64,000 bases of DNA from Mytilus californianus. Its lineage: Eukaryota; Mollusca; Bivalvia; Mytilida; Mytilidae. This document shows positions 42,990-54,195 of this stretch, piece by piece (position 1 is the stretch's first letter; each line of letters opens with the position of its first letter). The stretch spans positions 2,604,001 to 2,668,000 of the forward strand of contig NW_026262659.1 in NCBI RefSeq assembly GCF_021869535.1, written 5' to 3'. Below the pieces are notes generated by a model that made no database searches, was not told the origin of the DNA, and saw only the letters and a program-made list of their open reading frames with translations. The translations under genes were made by a program, and so were the position numbers.

Positions 42990-43420
42990 ATATTGGGCCA
43001 ACATTCTAAGTTCAAAGTGGCTGAACTCCCAGAAAAAATTGAATCATTAATTCGATCCTGTTGATATGCACATCTACATAGTATGTCCTTCTAGATTATC
43101 TATAAAATTTCATGAAAATCTGTCATGTAGTTCAGTGGAGTTGCAATGACAAACTGTTGCAGTAGTGCATTTAGGCCAAAATTGTAAGTTCAAAAGGGCA
43201 CAACTCATAGAAAAAAATTTGAATCATAATTTCCTGTATACATGTATATACACATCTTCATAGTATGGCCTAATTATCTGCAAAGTTTCATGAAATTCTG
43301 TAGTGTGGATTCAGGAGTTACGATGACAAACTGTTGCAGTAGTAAATTTAGGCTAAAATTATCCTTCAAAGGGGCATACCTCCTAGAAAAAAAGTTCTTT
43401 TTTGTGGTTTCAGAAGAGTT
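42990..43420 (+). repeat. Tandem repeat, ~175-bp unit, about 2.5 copies
   Basis: Units share AGTTCAAA..G.CACAACTC.TAGAAAAAA, CACATCTTCATAGTATGGCC, AAGTTTCATGAAATTCTGTA and GATGACAAACTGTTGCAGTA. The unit resembles the one at 40010-40390 in plan, though not in most of its bases. Confidence 0.75.
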
Positions 43421-44788
43421 GCGATTTCAAGAACAGGACTGACAGTTCAAAAACATTATATCCTAGGTAACTTTGTTCTGTGGGGTTAAAATAGAGGGCA
43501 TAACATGGAAATATAGCAAATTGGACAACTTTAGAGAATATAGCCACGTTCCGAAAATTAGGAAAATAGGATCACAAGACACCTTGTCAATATCAAACAA
43601 TGAAATACAATATGTGAATTAGAGAGCAGATGGGACCATTACAGATTTAGCTCAACTTAACAAGTGATACATTGCCCCTTATTTGAATAAGGCTGAATAT
43701 ATATACTAAATATTTGCCACTGGACTTTAAGTTGTAACAGAACACCTAGGGGAGTTGACTCTTAAATAATAAGCTGAACGTTTTAATTATATACTAATAG
43801 TAAAGAGAAATAATTGTGTTGTTCAAATTTCTTGAAATTTTTATATTTTTTTTCAACATGTCAAAGTTAATATTTTGTCAATTTTATGGAAATTAAATGA
43901 GCCAAATCCATTCTAGTCAAATTGTTGGGTACCCCGTAAGGAAGAAAGGCTCAAGCACATCCAAATCATCTTTCATGGGGCCGTTTATTCTATTTGACTG
44001 ATTATCATACACATTTCAATTGGCTGTGAAACTAGGGCTTTATAGCAGTTAAATTCCACTTTTGGTGCCTTAAACTCGTTTTATTTCGTATTCTACAGAT
44101 TACTTGTAAGATCTTTGCAAAAGAGTCGGCCATTTTATTATTTTTCTATCATCTGACGCAAGACCATTAGCATGTTTACATTTTAAATATCCAATCAATT
44201 TTCACTAATCAACAAGTATCACGGTATTCACGTCTAGTTACTTATACCCTATACAGAGATTGGTATTGACAGCAGTATAAAAATCACAGGAAAATTTTGG
44301 AAAACAACACTCGACAAGATCTTTTTACACAATCATAATAGTGCTAAATTTAAATGCAATGTATAAATCATGGGTCTTTTTATATAAACTGTAACTATTA
44401 CATTGCCTATTCAATGTCAGCATTTGCCATCATCTAAATTCTTAATTTTCAATTAAAACTTAAAACACGACTTGACTTACTCAGTCTTACTTGAAGAATG
44501 GGCAGCAGGAAAGTCTGACATGCGTGACAAAATCTTTTCATTAACCAATCAAATTAGCGAATATGTGCTACGTAAATATGGTCTATTTCTTTACGGTTGA
44601 GTTTGGATTACGTATGTTACATTGAATTTGTAAAATCAAGGATTTTGTAAAATTACTGAAACTTAAGGAGTTTTGTAAAACACTGAAAATCCATGAAATA
44701 ATAATAAGATTTCTTTTTACATGGAAGATTCACTGATTTAATTCATAGACATAAATACCACACGGATTATCTTTAGAATGAAAGTAGA
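43421..44788. other. Noncoding, nothing recognised
   Basis: AT-rich flank of the DIRS element. No gene. Confidence 0.3.
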
Positions 44789-45115
44789 AAATATTCAAAT
44801 TTTAAAGTAAATTTGGATTTTATTAGATAAGTACTTACCATCATAAATTCTGAGTGTAATCCCAATTGCGTCATAGGTCAGATGGAAAATCCCGACTAAA
44901 AATAAACGTACTCTCACTGGTCCGGACATATACCCCTGTTTGCCCATATTCTCCCATTCAATTTCCTCAAGACAGAAACGTAAGGAAAGGTGATGAAGGG
45001 GAGGCGGGTGGGACCTAAAATTTATGATGGTAAGTATTTATCTAATAAAATCCAAATTTACTTTAAAATTTGAATATTTTATAGCTATAAATACGTTACC
45101 ATCATAAATTCTGAG
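44789..45115. repeat. DIRS left terminal complex: hairpin enclosing an inverted terminal repeat copy
   Basis: 44789-44855 and 45018-45084 are near-perfect inverted repeats of ~65 bases (AAAGTAAATTTGGATTTTAT against ATAAAATCCAAATTTACTTT). Between them, 44837-44966 is the inverted counterpart of the right end 50234-50363. Just inside, 45075-45115 repeats the outermost 40 bases of the right end (TATAGCTATAAATACGTTAC) in inverted orientation. Confidence 0.8.
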
Positions 45116-45124
45116 TAACAGAAT

Positions 45125-46330
45125 CTAACGTAAAGCTGAATCCCCTGTAACAAAAAAAACAGGAGGAAAGTTCAATCTTTGTGCTGAAACTATAGGTCCG
45201 AGAGAGTATAAACTCTCGGCAAAAGTAGCCATAGATTGGAGGTAATGAGATATAAAAGAGTTCTCATTTCTCCAGAATCCTGCAGACAGTACCTCTTCTA
45301 AAGATGCACTGTTAAACAGAGCCCAGGATGTAGAGATACCCCTAACATCATGAGCTTTAACATTAAAACTATTTAAAAGTTCTGCCTTAGAAGAACCATA
45401 AGCTAAAGATATGCATTTCCATATCCAAGTAGAAATATTTTTAACAGAAAGATCTGAGATTCCTTTTTTAATAGGAATAAAGAGTCTTGAGTTAGAAACA
45501 GAACGTACACTTCTCGTTCTATCCAGATAAATAGAAAGGATTCTTACTGGACATAAAAGTACAGAAATAGAATCGCTAGGGAGTGCAGGAATCACGACTG
45601 GTTCTGCACCCTTATTTGGAATCTGATTCTTTGCCAAAAAAGCAGGATCAGTTAAAAGAGTAACAGAAGATTTATCCCTGTTAAATCGAAGGCAGGCATC
45701 AGAAATAGAGAAGGCATGGATTTCACTCCTTCTCCGTCCAGAAGCCAAAGCTAAAAGAAAACAGCATTTATAGGAAAGAAACCTTAAATCTATTGTTTCT
45801 GCTGGTTCAAAAGGAGGAAGTTTTAAAAAGGATAAAACTAGTCCAAGGTCCCACTTAGGAACTAAAGTTTTTTTGTCTTGGTCTTTCAAGACTATAACTA
45901 CGAACCAAAAGAGAAATATGCTCATTGTTTCCAAAATCTGGGCTACCAGAAATATGAATAGTTCTTGAAATAGCTGATCTATATCCCTTAATAGTAGAGG
46001 GACATAATCCTTTGGATTCAAAAAGAAAAACTAGAAAGTCTGCTAATTGTTGTACAGTGACTTGGAAAGGATCAATTTCCCGCTCACTACACCAATCTGA
46101 GAAGATTGACCATTTTGCATAATAGACAATGCTAGTGGAGTCTCTGACAGACTTTGTGAGATGCTTGGCTGCTCCTTCAGAAAAACCTCTCTTTCTGAGG
46201 CTAACCCTGAGAGAAGCCTGGCGTGTAGATGAAGTTTTTCTGGATTTTGATAAAGAACCTTGCCCTTGATTTGAGACAGAAGGTCTGGTCTCAGAGGTAG
46301 AACTAGAGGACAAGCACATGATAGGCGCAG
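45125..46330 (-). pseudogene. DIRS tyrosine recombinase (frame break at A7)
   Basis: The N-terminal core-binding part lies in the frame ending at 45855 (SLRKRGFSEGAAKHLTKSVR, IVYYAKWSIFSDWC, STIKGYRSAISRTIH). At the A7 run (plus strand T7 at 45868-45874) it moves to the frame 45125-46021, which holds the catalytic domain: ALASGRRRSEIHAF (first Arg), VKAHDVRGISTSW (His and second Arg) and FWRNENSFISHYLQSM (Trp and the nucleophile Tyr). All catalytic residues are present. It acts by integrating a circular DNA form, so no target-site duplication is expected. It overlaps the RT C-terminal region in another frame, as is normal for DIRS. Confidence 0.85.
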
Positions 46331-48280
46331 ACGGTCTGGAAACCAAGACTGTTTCCGCCATGCTGGAGCAATAACTATGATCTTGCAATTTTCCCCTGCT
46401 ATTTTCTGAAGTACTGGGGAGAGAAACCTGAAAGGAGGGAAGGCGTACCCAAACATTCCTTTCCACGATAGGCTCATTGCGTCTACCGCAAAAGATTTTG
46501 GATCTGGAACCGGAGACACAAATGTTAGAAGTTTGTGATTGAGACTGGTCGCAAACAGATCTATCTGAGGTGACCCCCAATGAAGAGTCACAGCTTTGAA
46601 AACTACTTGAAGTAGTTCCCAATCCGTGTTTACTGAAGCAAGGAATCTGGATAGAGTGTCGGCTAGAATATTGAGGTGCCCCGCAATATGTCTCACCACT
46701 AGATGAACCTGGAGTTAAAAACACAGAAGGAGAATGTCTCTGGCTATCTGATAAAGAGAAGGTGAATGCGTTCCTCCCTGATTCTTGGGATAAGCTACAA
46801 CTGTTGTGTTGTCCGTGGCCAGAATGACAGACTGATTCTTTAGAGATAGTTGGAAATGATTCAGTGCAAGCAGAACTGCTTTCATTTCCAATACATTGAT
46901 ATGCTCTTCCAAAAGATCTGGATCCCAGACTCCCGAGATTGTAAGCCCCTCCAGATATGCTTCCCAACCGAGGAAGGAGGCATCTGTGAATAATGTTAGT
47001 CTGGGAACTTGAGGGGACAGACATAGGCCCCTCATTACATTTTCCCATACTAACCACCATTGAAGATGTGGAAATAGAGGCTGAGTGATTGGAATCAATG
47101 CTTCCCATTCTTGTGAAGCTGGAATCCATAACTTGTGCAGATAAAATTGAAGTGGACGAATGTGAAGTCGTCCCAATGGAATTACATCTGCCAGAGAATT
47201 CAATAGACCCAGAAGTTGCAAGAATTGACGTGCTGTGACTGATTGAACCGTCAGGAATAAATGTATTTTCTGACATAGTTTTGTAAATTTTTCCTCTGGA
47301 GGGAGAACTAGGCCTAGATTGGCTAGAAAATGTTCTCCCAGGAAAACAAAGTCTTGAGAAGGAATTATCTCTGACTTTTTCCAAGAGATTAGGAAGCCTA
47401 GGGACAGAAAATAATTGATGACCAAATCTGTCTGAACCCTCAATTTGATTGGGCAAAATTCCTTGAGAAGGGAATCGTCCAGGTAGGAACGATTCTGAAT
47501 AGACAGGGAATGTAGGTGAGCTATAGCTGCCTGCATGATTTTGGTAAAAGCCAAAAGGGCTGTAGACAGGCCAAAAGGGAGAGCCTTGAACTGGAAAACT
47601 TTGTTGTTCCAAATGAAGCGAAGGTATTTCCTGTAAGTATGGGAAATGGGAATGTGGAAATAAACATCTGAAAGATCCAGAGAAGTAGTCCACATTCCTG
47701 GAAGGATTGAAGCCCTGATTGATCTGTTGGTTTCCATTTTGAAATGGGGAACAATAAGAAAGTTGTTCAGAATAGATAGGTCTATGACCGGCCTCATTCC
47801 TCCAGTCTTCTTTGGAACCAGAAAAAGACCGGAATAAAATCCCGGAGACAGAGTTAAGAGCGACACCTCCTCTATTGCAGATTTTTGTAACATTGTGTCC
47901 ACTTCTACTGATAGAATTTGATACTTGACTGGGTCTTGAATATGAGACAAACTTATCGGAACTGCAGACAGAGGAGGTGGGTTCTTGAACTTAAGTGTTA
48001 ATCCCCCTCGAATTATTGACAGCACATAACAGTCTGAGGTAATTTTCTTCCACTGATTTAGGAAAAAAATTAACCTCCCCCCTACTGGTATTGATTTTTG
48101 AGGAACTTGTTGTAAATTTTCCCCTGGGGAAGCTGTCAATAATGTACGAGGGGGCAAGCACCTAGGTACTAGACCCAGGTTTCTTGGGACCCTTAAAACC
48201 ACCAGAAGGCTTACTTGAGCTTTTACCGGAGTTATGGGGTTTGTTCTGCGGTTTGCCGTAGTTATTCTTCCTTTTCTTAG
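46043..48280 (-). pseudogene. DIRS reverse transcriptase and RNase H (one in-frame stop)
   Basis: The open frame 46715-48430 holds RT: YSGLFLVPKKTGGMRPVIDL, motif A TTSLDLSDVYFHIPI (Asp about residue 252), motif B QFKALPFGLSTALLAFTK, and motif C SYLDDSLL (about 315-322, both Asp kept). RNase H follows: FTDASFLGWEA (Asp about 483), INVLEMKAVLLALNHF (Glu about 515) and VILATDNTTVVAY (Asp about 540). A TAA at 46715-46717 interrupts. The same frame then continues with VVRHIAGHLNILADTLSR, DLFATSLNHKLLTFVSPVPD and APAWRKQSWFPDRLRL to 46043, which is the normal C-terminal extension of DIRS RT. The stop is a point change in this copy, or it is read through. The start is unclear because the frame overlaps the gag end. 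Confidence 0.85.
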
Positions 48281-50045
48281 CAGAAGAAGGAGGACCACCT
48301 GAAGCAGAAGTACTAGTAGAACTAGATGTAGCATTAACCGACCTCTTGCCATTAGTAACTTGTACACTAACTTTGACTGGAGAAGGGTTTTTGCTGAGTT
48401 CCTCTTGAACCCGCTGTAAGGGTAAACCAAACATCTTGTCAGTAAGTGGAGATTTCAGTAAAGAATTTTTCAAAGGCTCAGCAACAGAAATGTTTTCAAG
48501 AAACTCTGCTCTTTTAGATAGGGTGCAATAAGCAATAGAACCCATTAAAAGCAACTGAGATGAACCTAGAGCTTTATCCAGTTGAAGTAAGAAGGATCGT
48601 ACTTCTGCTGGAACAACCGAATCTTCGCTGTTAAGCAAATGTACGGTTGCAGCTAGAAAATGTTCGGCTGTGCCAAGAACTTGAGAAGCACTACGAAGGA
48701 GATTCTCAGTCTTTGACCAAACAGGTTGAGTGAGACGAAGACCATCTACTGGCTTTTTTTCCCAATAAAGATGAAAGAGATTTGTCACAACTGGGAACAA
48801 GTCTACCCAGTGAAGAATCAAAGATATCAAAATCCTTGTACTTAACCTGATAAAAAAAGGATGACATTCCAAATCCAGAGATTTTGTTATTAGCAACCTT
48901 TTCACTAGCAGAATTAGCGATACCTTCATTAATAAATTGTAAAGCAAATGCCATATGGCCAGATTCAGGAAAAGAATTGTGAGAAGTCACAGTCTCCTGA
49001 GAAATACCACAGGAAGCTTCAAAAGTTGAAGGTTTCTTCGGCTTGGAAGGAGAGGCAAAAGGGATATGTGCTTCATCCCTCATCAAGGTATACACATTAT
49101 CCCTAAGATCCTTCAAGGATGGAGGATCCTTAGTCTCCTTGGTGGGAGGTTGTTGAGCTGACATAGAAGAAGGTTCAGGGGCCGTCTTCGATACCTTGGG
49201 AGAAGAAGAACTTTCAACATCCTCATCAGTGAGGAAAGCCCTTTCATGACTCCCAGGGGAAACAAAAATCTCGTCATCCTCCCTCTCATCATATTCTACA
49301 GACTTAGCTGGAGAAGGTTGATGAGAAGAAACTCTATTCTCCAGTAGAGACATACGACTGGGTAGAGTACTAAATTCAGCCTTGAAAGACTCACCAAAGT
49401 CCAAAAGTAACTTCTGTAAACCATCAAAAGATGATGCATGATCAGAACCCTGAGTACCATGAGAAGAGCTAGAAGATTGAGCTCGAGAGTCAGGTACGGT
49501 GGTAGAAGGAACTACTGCAGGAGTCAAAGATACTGCTACGGGTGGAGTAGGAGCTAAAGGTGGTGCAGTAGCTACCCCAGAAGGGGGACCATAGAAATTG
49601 TCCCTATAAGGCCAAAAACCAGGTTGGTGTGGCATAAACCCATAATAAAGGTAAGACTGTGGCCAAGCTGGCTGAGACCATGAGGGTAAAGGTTGGGTGC
49701 CCGAGTTAGGAAGCATATACCCACAATAGGATAATGGGGGTCTAGAACCTGGCAAGTTCAAGCACATAGCTGTACCTGGGACAGAACCAATAGTACCCGA
49801 TGAATTAACAGGCCTAGATAAAGTATGAGCCACCGAAGTTGACGTAGGTACCCCCCCCCCCCCCCCCCCCCCCAAATGCATGGCCGAACCTTGTGAAAGG
49901 GTCGGAAAGGTAGCATTACCAGACACCGTTGTCGAAACTCCGGTCAATGTACTGGTAGTTTGGGGGGACTTAAAGGTAGTGACCCATCCAGGAGATAGTC
50001 CGAACCAGGAATATTTACGTAAGGACTATTCAAATTAAAGTCCAT
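48162..50045 (-). pseudogene. DIRS gag-like ORF1 (two single-base frame breaks)
   Basis: The best start is the ATG at 50045 (MDFNLNSPYVNIPGSDYLLD). That frame ends after 33 codons at a stop. The main frame (49947 down) takes over at a C6 run (plus strand G6 at 49962-49967). The main frame is rich in Pro, Ser and Gly, with a poly-Gly stretch from the C23 run at 49851-49873. At an A7 run (plus strand T7 at 48754-48760) it breaks again, and the protein continues in the 48162-48947 frame (PVDGLRLTQPVWSKTENLLR) to a Lys-rich, Gly/Ser-rich tail. No zinc knuckle is seen. The likely role is particle formation. A genuine +1 shift at the A7 site cannot be excluded, but an indel is simpler. Confidence 0.65.
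49851..49873 (+). repeat. C23 homopolymer inside gag
   Basis: Uninterrupted C run giving poly-Gly on the minus strand. Its length decides the reading frame upstream of it and is likely to be unreliable. Confidence 0.9.
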
Positions 50046-50233
50046 AATAAAATTTACTTTAGTCAAAAAAACACAAATAATTTGTTTAGAAATTCAAACT
50101 AAACAAGAGAATAAATTTCCAATAATATACACAATATATGAAAAGCAATTAAGCTATTCAAAAAACTTTACAAACAACTAAACACTTCTATGTTGAATTT
50201 GTAATAATTTGCACGTGTGACCGATGTCGCAGA

Positions 50234-50386
50234 TGGAAATTGAATGGGATAATATGGGCAAACAGGGGTATATGTCCGGACCAGTGAGAGTACGTTTATT
50301 TTTAGTCGGGATTTTCCATCTGACCCATGACGCAATTGGGGTTACACTCAGAATTTATGATGGTAACGTATTTATAGCTATAAAAT
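50234..50386. repeat. DIRS right terminal inverted repeat
   Basis: GGACCAGTGAGAGTACGTTT, TTTAGTCGGGATTTTCCATC and GAATTTATGATGGTAACGTA are the complement of blocks at 44837-44966 and 45075-45115, with few mismatches. Confidence 0.85.
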
Positions 50387-50390
50387 CTTC

Positions 50391-51228
50391 TACATTCGGG
50401 TCCGTGGGTCAAAAGTAAACAATGATAGCATTACCACGTTTCAGCTTAAGACCTCCTCTCAACATTTAAATTTCCCTATACTATATATACAAAAGTGCCT
50501 TATTTAATTAAATGGTCATTTGGAAAATCTTATTGCAATATTTTGACAATAAATTTAGTTCATCGAAAGGTATAGTAGGTATTTCTATGAGCACCAATTT
50601 TAGTCGAGTGACATTAACCGTAAATTTTCATTTTTAATGCACCCACCTAACATACGGCTAAATCATTTATCATTCGAAACTTAGCATCTGCACGATGTTT
50701 TTGGCCGGTCGTCAAATATTCGTATGGTGCAATTTCTGTCAAATCACGATTAAAGGTCAAGGACGGACAATTTCTTATTTTACACGACGTAAACATTTAT
50801 GCATAAAATAATTTTATTATTCGGTTTTCTAAATTAAATTCTCAGTGTATGAAAATATGAAAAACTGTTATAACAAAAAATATTAGTCAATTGTCGAACG
50901 CACTTTGAAATATTAATGACGTATTTTTAATAAATAGCGTCTTTCTCCTGAAATTCCAGTGAAAAGGATAAAAATTAGTGAAAACGAAAAATATTTGTCT
51001 GTGGTTCAATTGTCAATCACCATAATACCAAATAACACATTTCATTTAGTGTTAAGGAAGTTTTTGACATCATCAAATTACTGCAATGACGCTTCTTGCT
51101 AATTACACAACCAATCATAACAACCCATACAGTTGCCCAAAATACCACCATCTGCAAAAAGATAGCTTTTTAGCTGTTTTATATGGAACGCCGTATAGCT
51201 GCCTGATGTGAACATATGTTCATATATG
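50391..51228. other. Noncoding, nothing recognised
   Basis: AT-rich spacer between the DIRS element and the minisatellite. Confidence 0.3.
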
Positions 51229-52088
51229 CACATAGTTTACTATATATGCACATACTTTTCCTATATATGCACATAGTTTACTTTATATGCACATACTTTC
51301 CTATATATGCACATACAATGTAGTAGATATAAGAAGATGTGGTATGAGTGCCAATGAGACAACTCTCCATACAAGTCAAAACTTACAAAAGTAAACCATT
51401 ATAGGTCACAGTACGGTCTCCAACACGGAGCCTTGGCTCACACCGAACAGTAAGCTATAAAGGGCCCCAAAAAATTACTAGTGTAAAACCATTCAAACGG
51501 GAAACATAGTTTACTTTAAATGCACATACTTTTCCTATATATGCACATAGTTTACTTTATATGCACATACTTTTCCTATATATGCACATAGGTTACTTTA
51601 TATGCACATACTTTTCCTATATATGCACATAGTTTACTTTATATGCACATACTTTTCCTATATATGCACATAGTTTACTTTATATGCACATACTTTTCCT
51701 ATATATGCACATAGTTTACTTTATATGCACATACTTTTCCTATATATGCACATAGTTTACTTTATATGCACATACTTTTCCTATATATGCACATATTTTA
51801 CTTTATATGCACATACTTTTCCTATATATGCACATAGTTTACTTTATATGCACATACTTTTCCTATATATGCACATAGTTTACTTTATATGCACATACTT
51901 TTCCTAAATATGCACATAGTTTACTTAAATGCACATACTTTTCCTATATATGCACATACTTTTCCTATATATGCACATAGTTTACTTTATATGCACATAC
52001 TTTTTCTACATATGAACATACTTATTCTACATATGAACATAGTTCTTCATGTGCATACTTTTCTCTATATGAACATAGTTTTTCAATA
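51229..52088 (+). repeat. Minisatellite, 41-bp unit, TATATGCACATA type
   Basis: Unit: TATATATGCACATAGTTTAC plus TTTATATGCACATACTTTTCC. It is a dimer of two ~20-bp half units that differ after CACATA. Interrupted at 51325-51505 by an unrelated repeat. The right edge decays into TATGAACATA variants. Confidence 0.95.
51325..51505 (-). mobile_element. 5'-truncated PLE 3'-end copy inserted in the minisatellite
   Basis: GAAGATGTGGTATGAGTGCC, TAAACCATTATAGGTCACAG, GGAGCCTTGGCTCACACCGA and ACTAGTGTAAAACCATTCAA match 13885-14060 almost base for base. The array resumes on the other side. A short CATA could be the duplicated target. Confidence 0.75.
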
Positions 52089-52420
52089 TGAGAATTACCA
52101 TTCATATGATACTTTACCGAAAGTGCAATTCATAGAAAAAAAACGAGATGGTGCAATTTAAAAAAAACAACGTTTCAAACATTTCGGAGGAAGATTTAGA
52201 TCTATTAATACAGGAGCTAGTTGACGAATTTCCCTGTTGTGTCGAAAATATGATAAACCACTTTTTACTGCAAAAGACAGCTATACCGGTATATTTATTC
52301 CCTCTTTTTGAATTGCACCTTTATCTTAATTCATTTCCTATACCAATTAAATTCACAGTCATTTTAAAAAACGGTATTTCATAACAATAGCTATAAAAAA
52401 TCTACTCATGCATTATTATA

Positions 52421-52428
52421 CCGGTATG
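52421..52428 (+). repeat. SINE target-site duplication, left (CCGGTATG)
   Basis: Identical to 52693-52700. Confidence 0.7.
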
Positions 52429-52692
52429 GATGATTGATTGAATAATTGATTGGTGTTTAACGCCACTTCAGCACTATCGTGCCATTTCATGGCGGTCAGT
52501 TTTTATTGATGGAGGAATCCGGAGTGCCTTGAATGAACCACCGACCTTCGGTAGGAAAACTGACAATTCTAGTCAATTAAGATTGGGGTCGAGCGTACCT
52601 GCCACGTGCGGGATTCGAACTCACAACCTTAGTATTGACAGGCTAGTGATACAGTAGTTCGATTACTCAGACCACTAGACCACCGAGGCCCC
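52429..52692 (-). mobile_element. tRNA-derived SINE, family 2
   Basis: On the minus strand it starts GGGGCCTCGGTGGTCTAGTG with a clear box A (GTGGTCTAGTGGT, complement of 52671-52683) and a box B (GAGTTCGAATCC, complement of 52611-52622). The body has CACTCCGGATTCCTCCATCA and a TGGCACGATAGTGCTGAAG region. The tail is an (AATC)n-like run. It is flanked by CCGGTATG on both sides. The head is still a near-perfect pol III promoter, so the copy could be transcribed. The body resembles widespread molluscan SINEs as I recall them; I cannot name the family with certainty. Confidence 0.85.
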
Positions 52693-52700
52693 CCGGTATG
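52693..52700 (+). repeat. SINE target-site duplication, right (CCGGTATG)
   Basis: Identical to 52421-52428. Confidence 0.7.
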
Positions 52701-54195
52701 AAGGAAAGGAGATATGGGATAAACTTTAAATCGGTGCATTACATTTGCGCGCAGCTTTTATTACGGTTTCGCGCATTTTTTCACAGCTTCAAATAGACAG
52801 TAACCCGAAACATAAAAGGTTTCGTGGGAAGCCGCTCATATATACACCTCCAGGCACAGGCATCGACGTATAAACAGGGCTAAGGTACCGACCATTCATC
52901 TTTTTTTTCAGGGGTGAAAAAAGGGGGGGGGGGGGGGAGAGGGGAGAGAGGGCGTGTTTTTTTTTAAAAGTTTGATTCCAAATTTCTTGAAAAAGACAAT
53001 ATTTGTTTCAGAAGGGAAGCAAACAAAATAGTTTCTTTCCATTGAAAATGTCTTTCCTGATTAGAGGCAGTTTCTTCTATAAGATACACAAATTTCAAGT
53101 ATGTTCATTTTTTGTAAATTTAGCCTTGCTGATCATTTTAGTTGTTCAAGTTTCTATTTAGATATTACTTTTCTCAAGATATAAGTAAAATAAGACACAA
53201 AAATGGACAAAAATCATTGGACATTGGAAGGGTAATAACTCCTGTAAGGGACCGGTCATTTATAACCTGAAAAGGGGGGATAGGAGGAAATTAAGGGCGG
53301 GGGTGGCTTGACAATTTATGGAATGGAAAGGGGGTATCTAATTCTTTATACGACAGTAAAAATTTGCGGCCGTGTAGAGGGTCGTCGTCGTCGTCCGGAG
53401 ACATTTTGTTTTCAGACAATATTTTGAGTATAAGTGTAAGGATTTCTATCAAATTGTATCACAAGGGTCCATACCACAAAAATAAAATGTTTGGGATGAT
53501 TTTTGGGGTTATTGTCGTAACTGTTTAGGAATTGTTTTAAATCCACCTAATGTTTTTGTTTCTATTTGTTTTTCCTCATTAATGTTTAATCCTCTGTAGT
53601 TATAATTTCTCATCGGATTACTTGTTTAGTGAATTTATGACTATTGAAACAACCACAAAATTTGTTACGTTGAATATTTTTTTCTAATCCTTTCTCCAGT
53701 TGATTAGACAACTGTGTTATTTGCACAATGATGATGGTAGTCCAATATTTATTGAATTAGACTATCAGCTTTTATATACTAATGTATACCAAGTCCTATT
53801 TACATACACAAGAAATGATGCATAATGCTTCTTTGTTTAGGGGTTTATGACAATAACATAGTTTCTGTGTTGTACACAGAAGGCACAGATTTATCCTGAT
53901 TAGCAACATTATCTTTATGTGGTTTGTTTAATTGTCTGGTTGCAGGAACCGCTTACCCTTTCTGTGAGTTCAGTCCCATTTTTTTGGTTGGGTTCATGTT
54001 CATCAAAAATGTTTTATATAGAGCTTTTCATCGTATGAATTTTTGCCATGTGTCATTTGTTTTTTTTTAACAACATGGTTTTTGATACTACCTTGATACA
54101 TGCGACATTACAAGTGTTAGATAAGCTCTGCATGTCCTGATATCATCATAGGTCTTTTTTGTCTTGTCTTGACAAACATGAAGAGGCGAGATTTA
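52701..54195. other. Noncoding with repeat scraps
   Basis: A G-rich run lies near 52924-52938. 53110-53260 and the GTCGTCGTCGTCGTCCGGAG at 53381-53400 are pieces of the composite bivalve repeat. 53940-54060 resembles repeat C. No gene. Confidence 0.4.

Larger units (their letters stand above)
44789..50390 (-). mobile_element. DIRS-type retrotransposon, nearly complete
   Basis: The minus strand encodes gag, RT with RNase H, and a tyrosine recombinase, in overlapping frames and in the order typical of DIRS elements. Inverted repeats lie at both ends. Damage is limited to one in-frame stop and three single-base frame breaks, all three at homopolymers. It is a different and much younger family than the remnant at 4.8-9.5 kb. 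Confidence 0.9.

Noticed and set aside
46330..47693. N-terminal ~450 residues of a 612-residue minus-strand frame
   Set aside because: Serine-rich shadow of the RT/RNase H gene in another frame. Only its last part (below about 46330) is the real recombinase start.
48751..48765. Programmed -1 frameshift at the gag A7 run
   Set aside because: A -1 shift leads to an early stop. The continuing frame needs +1, so a one-base indel is the simpler reading.
51725..52161. Open frames of 60 and 90 residues
   Set aside because: These are translations of the TATATGCACATA minisatellite.
52611..52692. Functional tRNA gene on the minus strand
   Set aside because: The boxes are good, but the flanking duplication and the SINE body show a retroposed copy, and the stems are not convincing.
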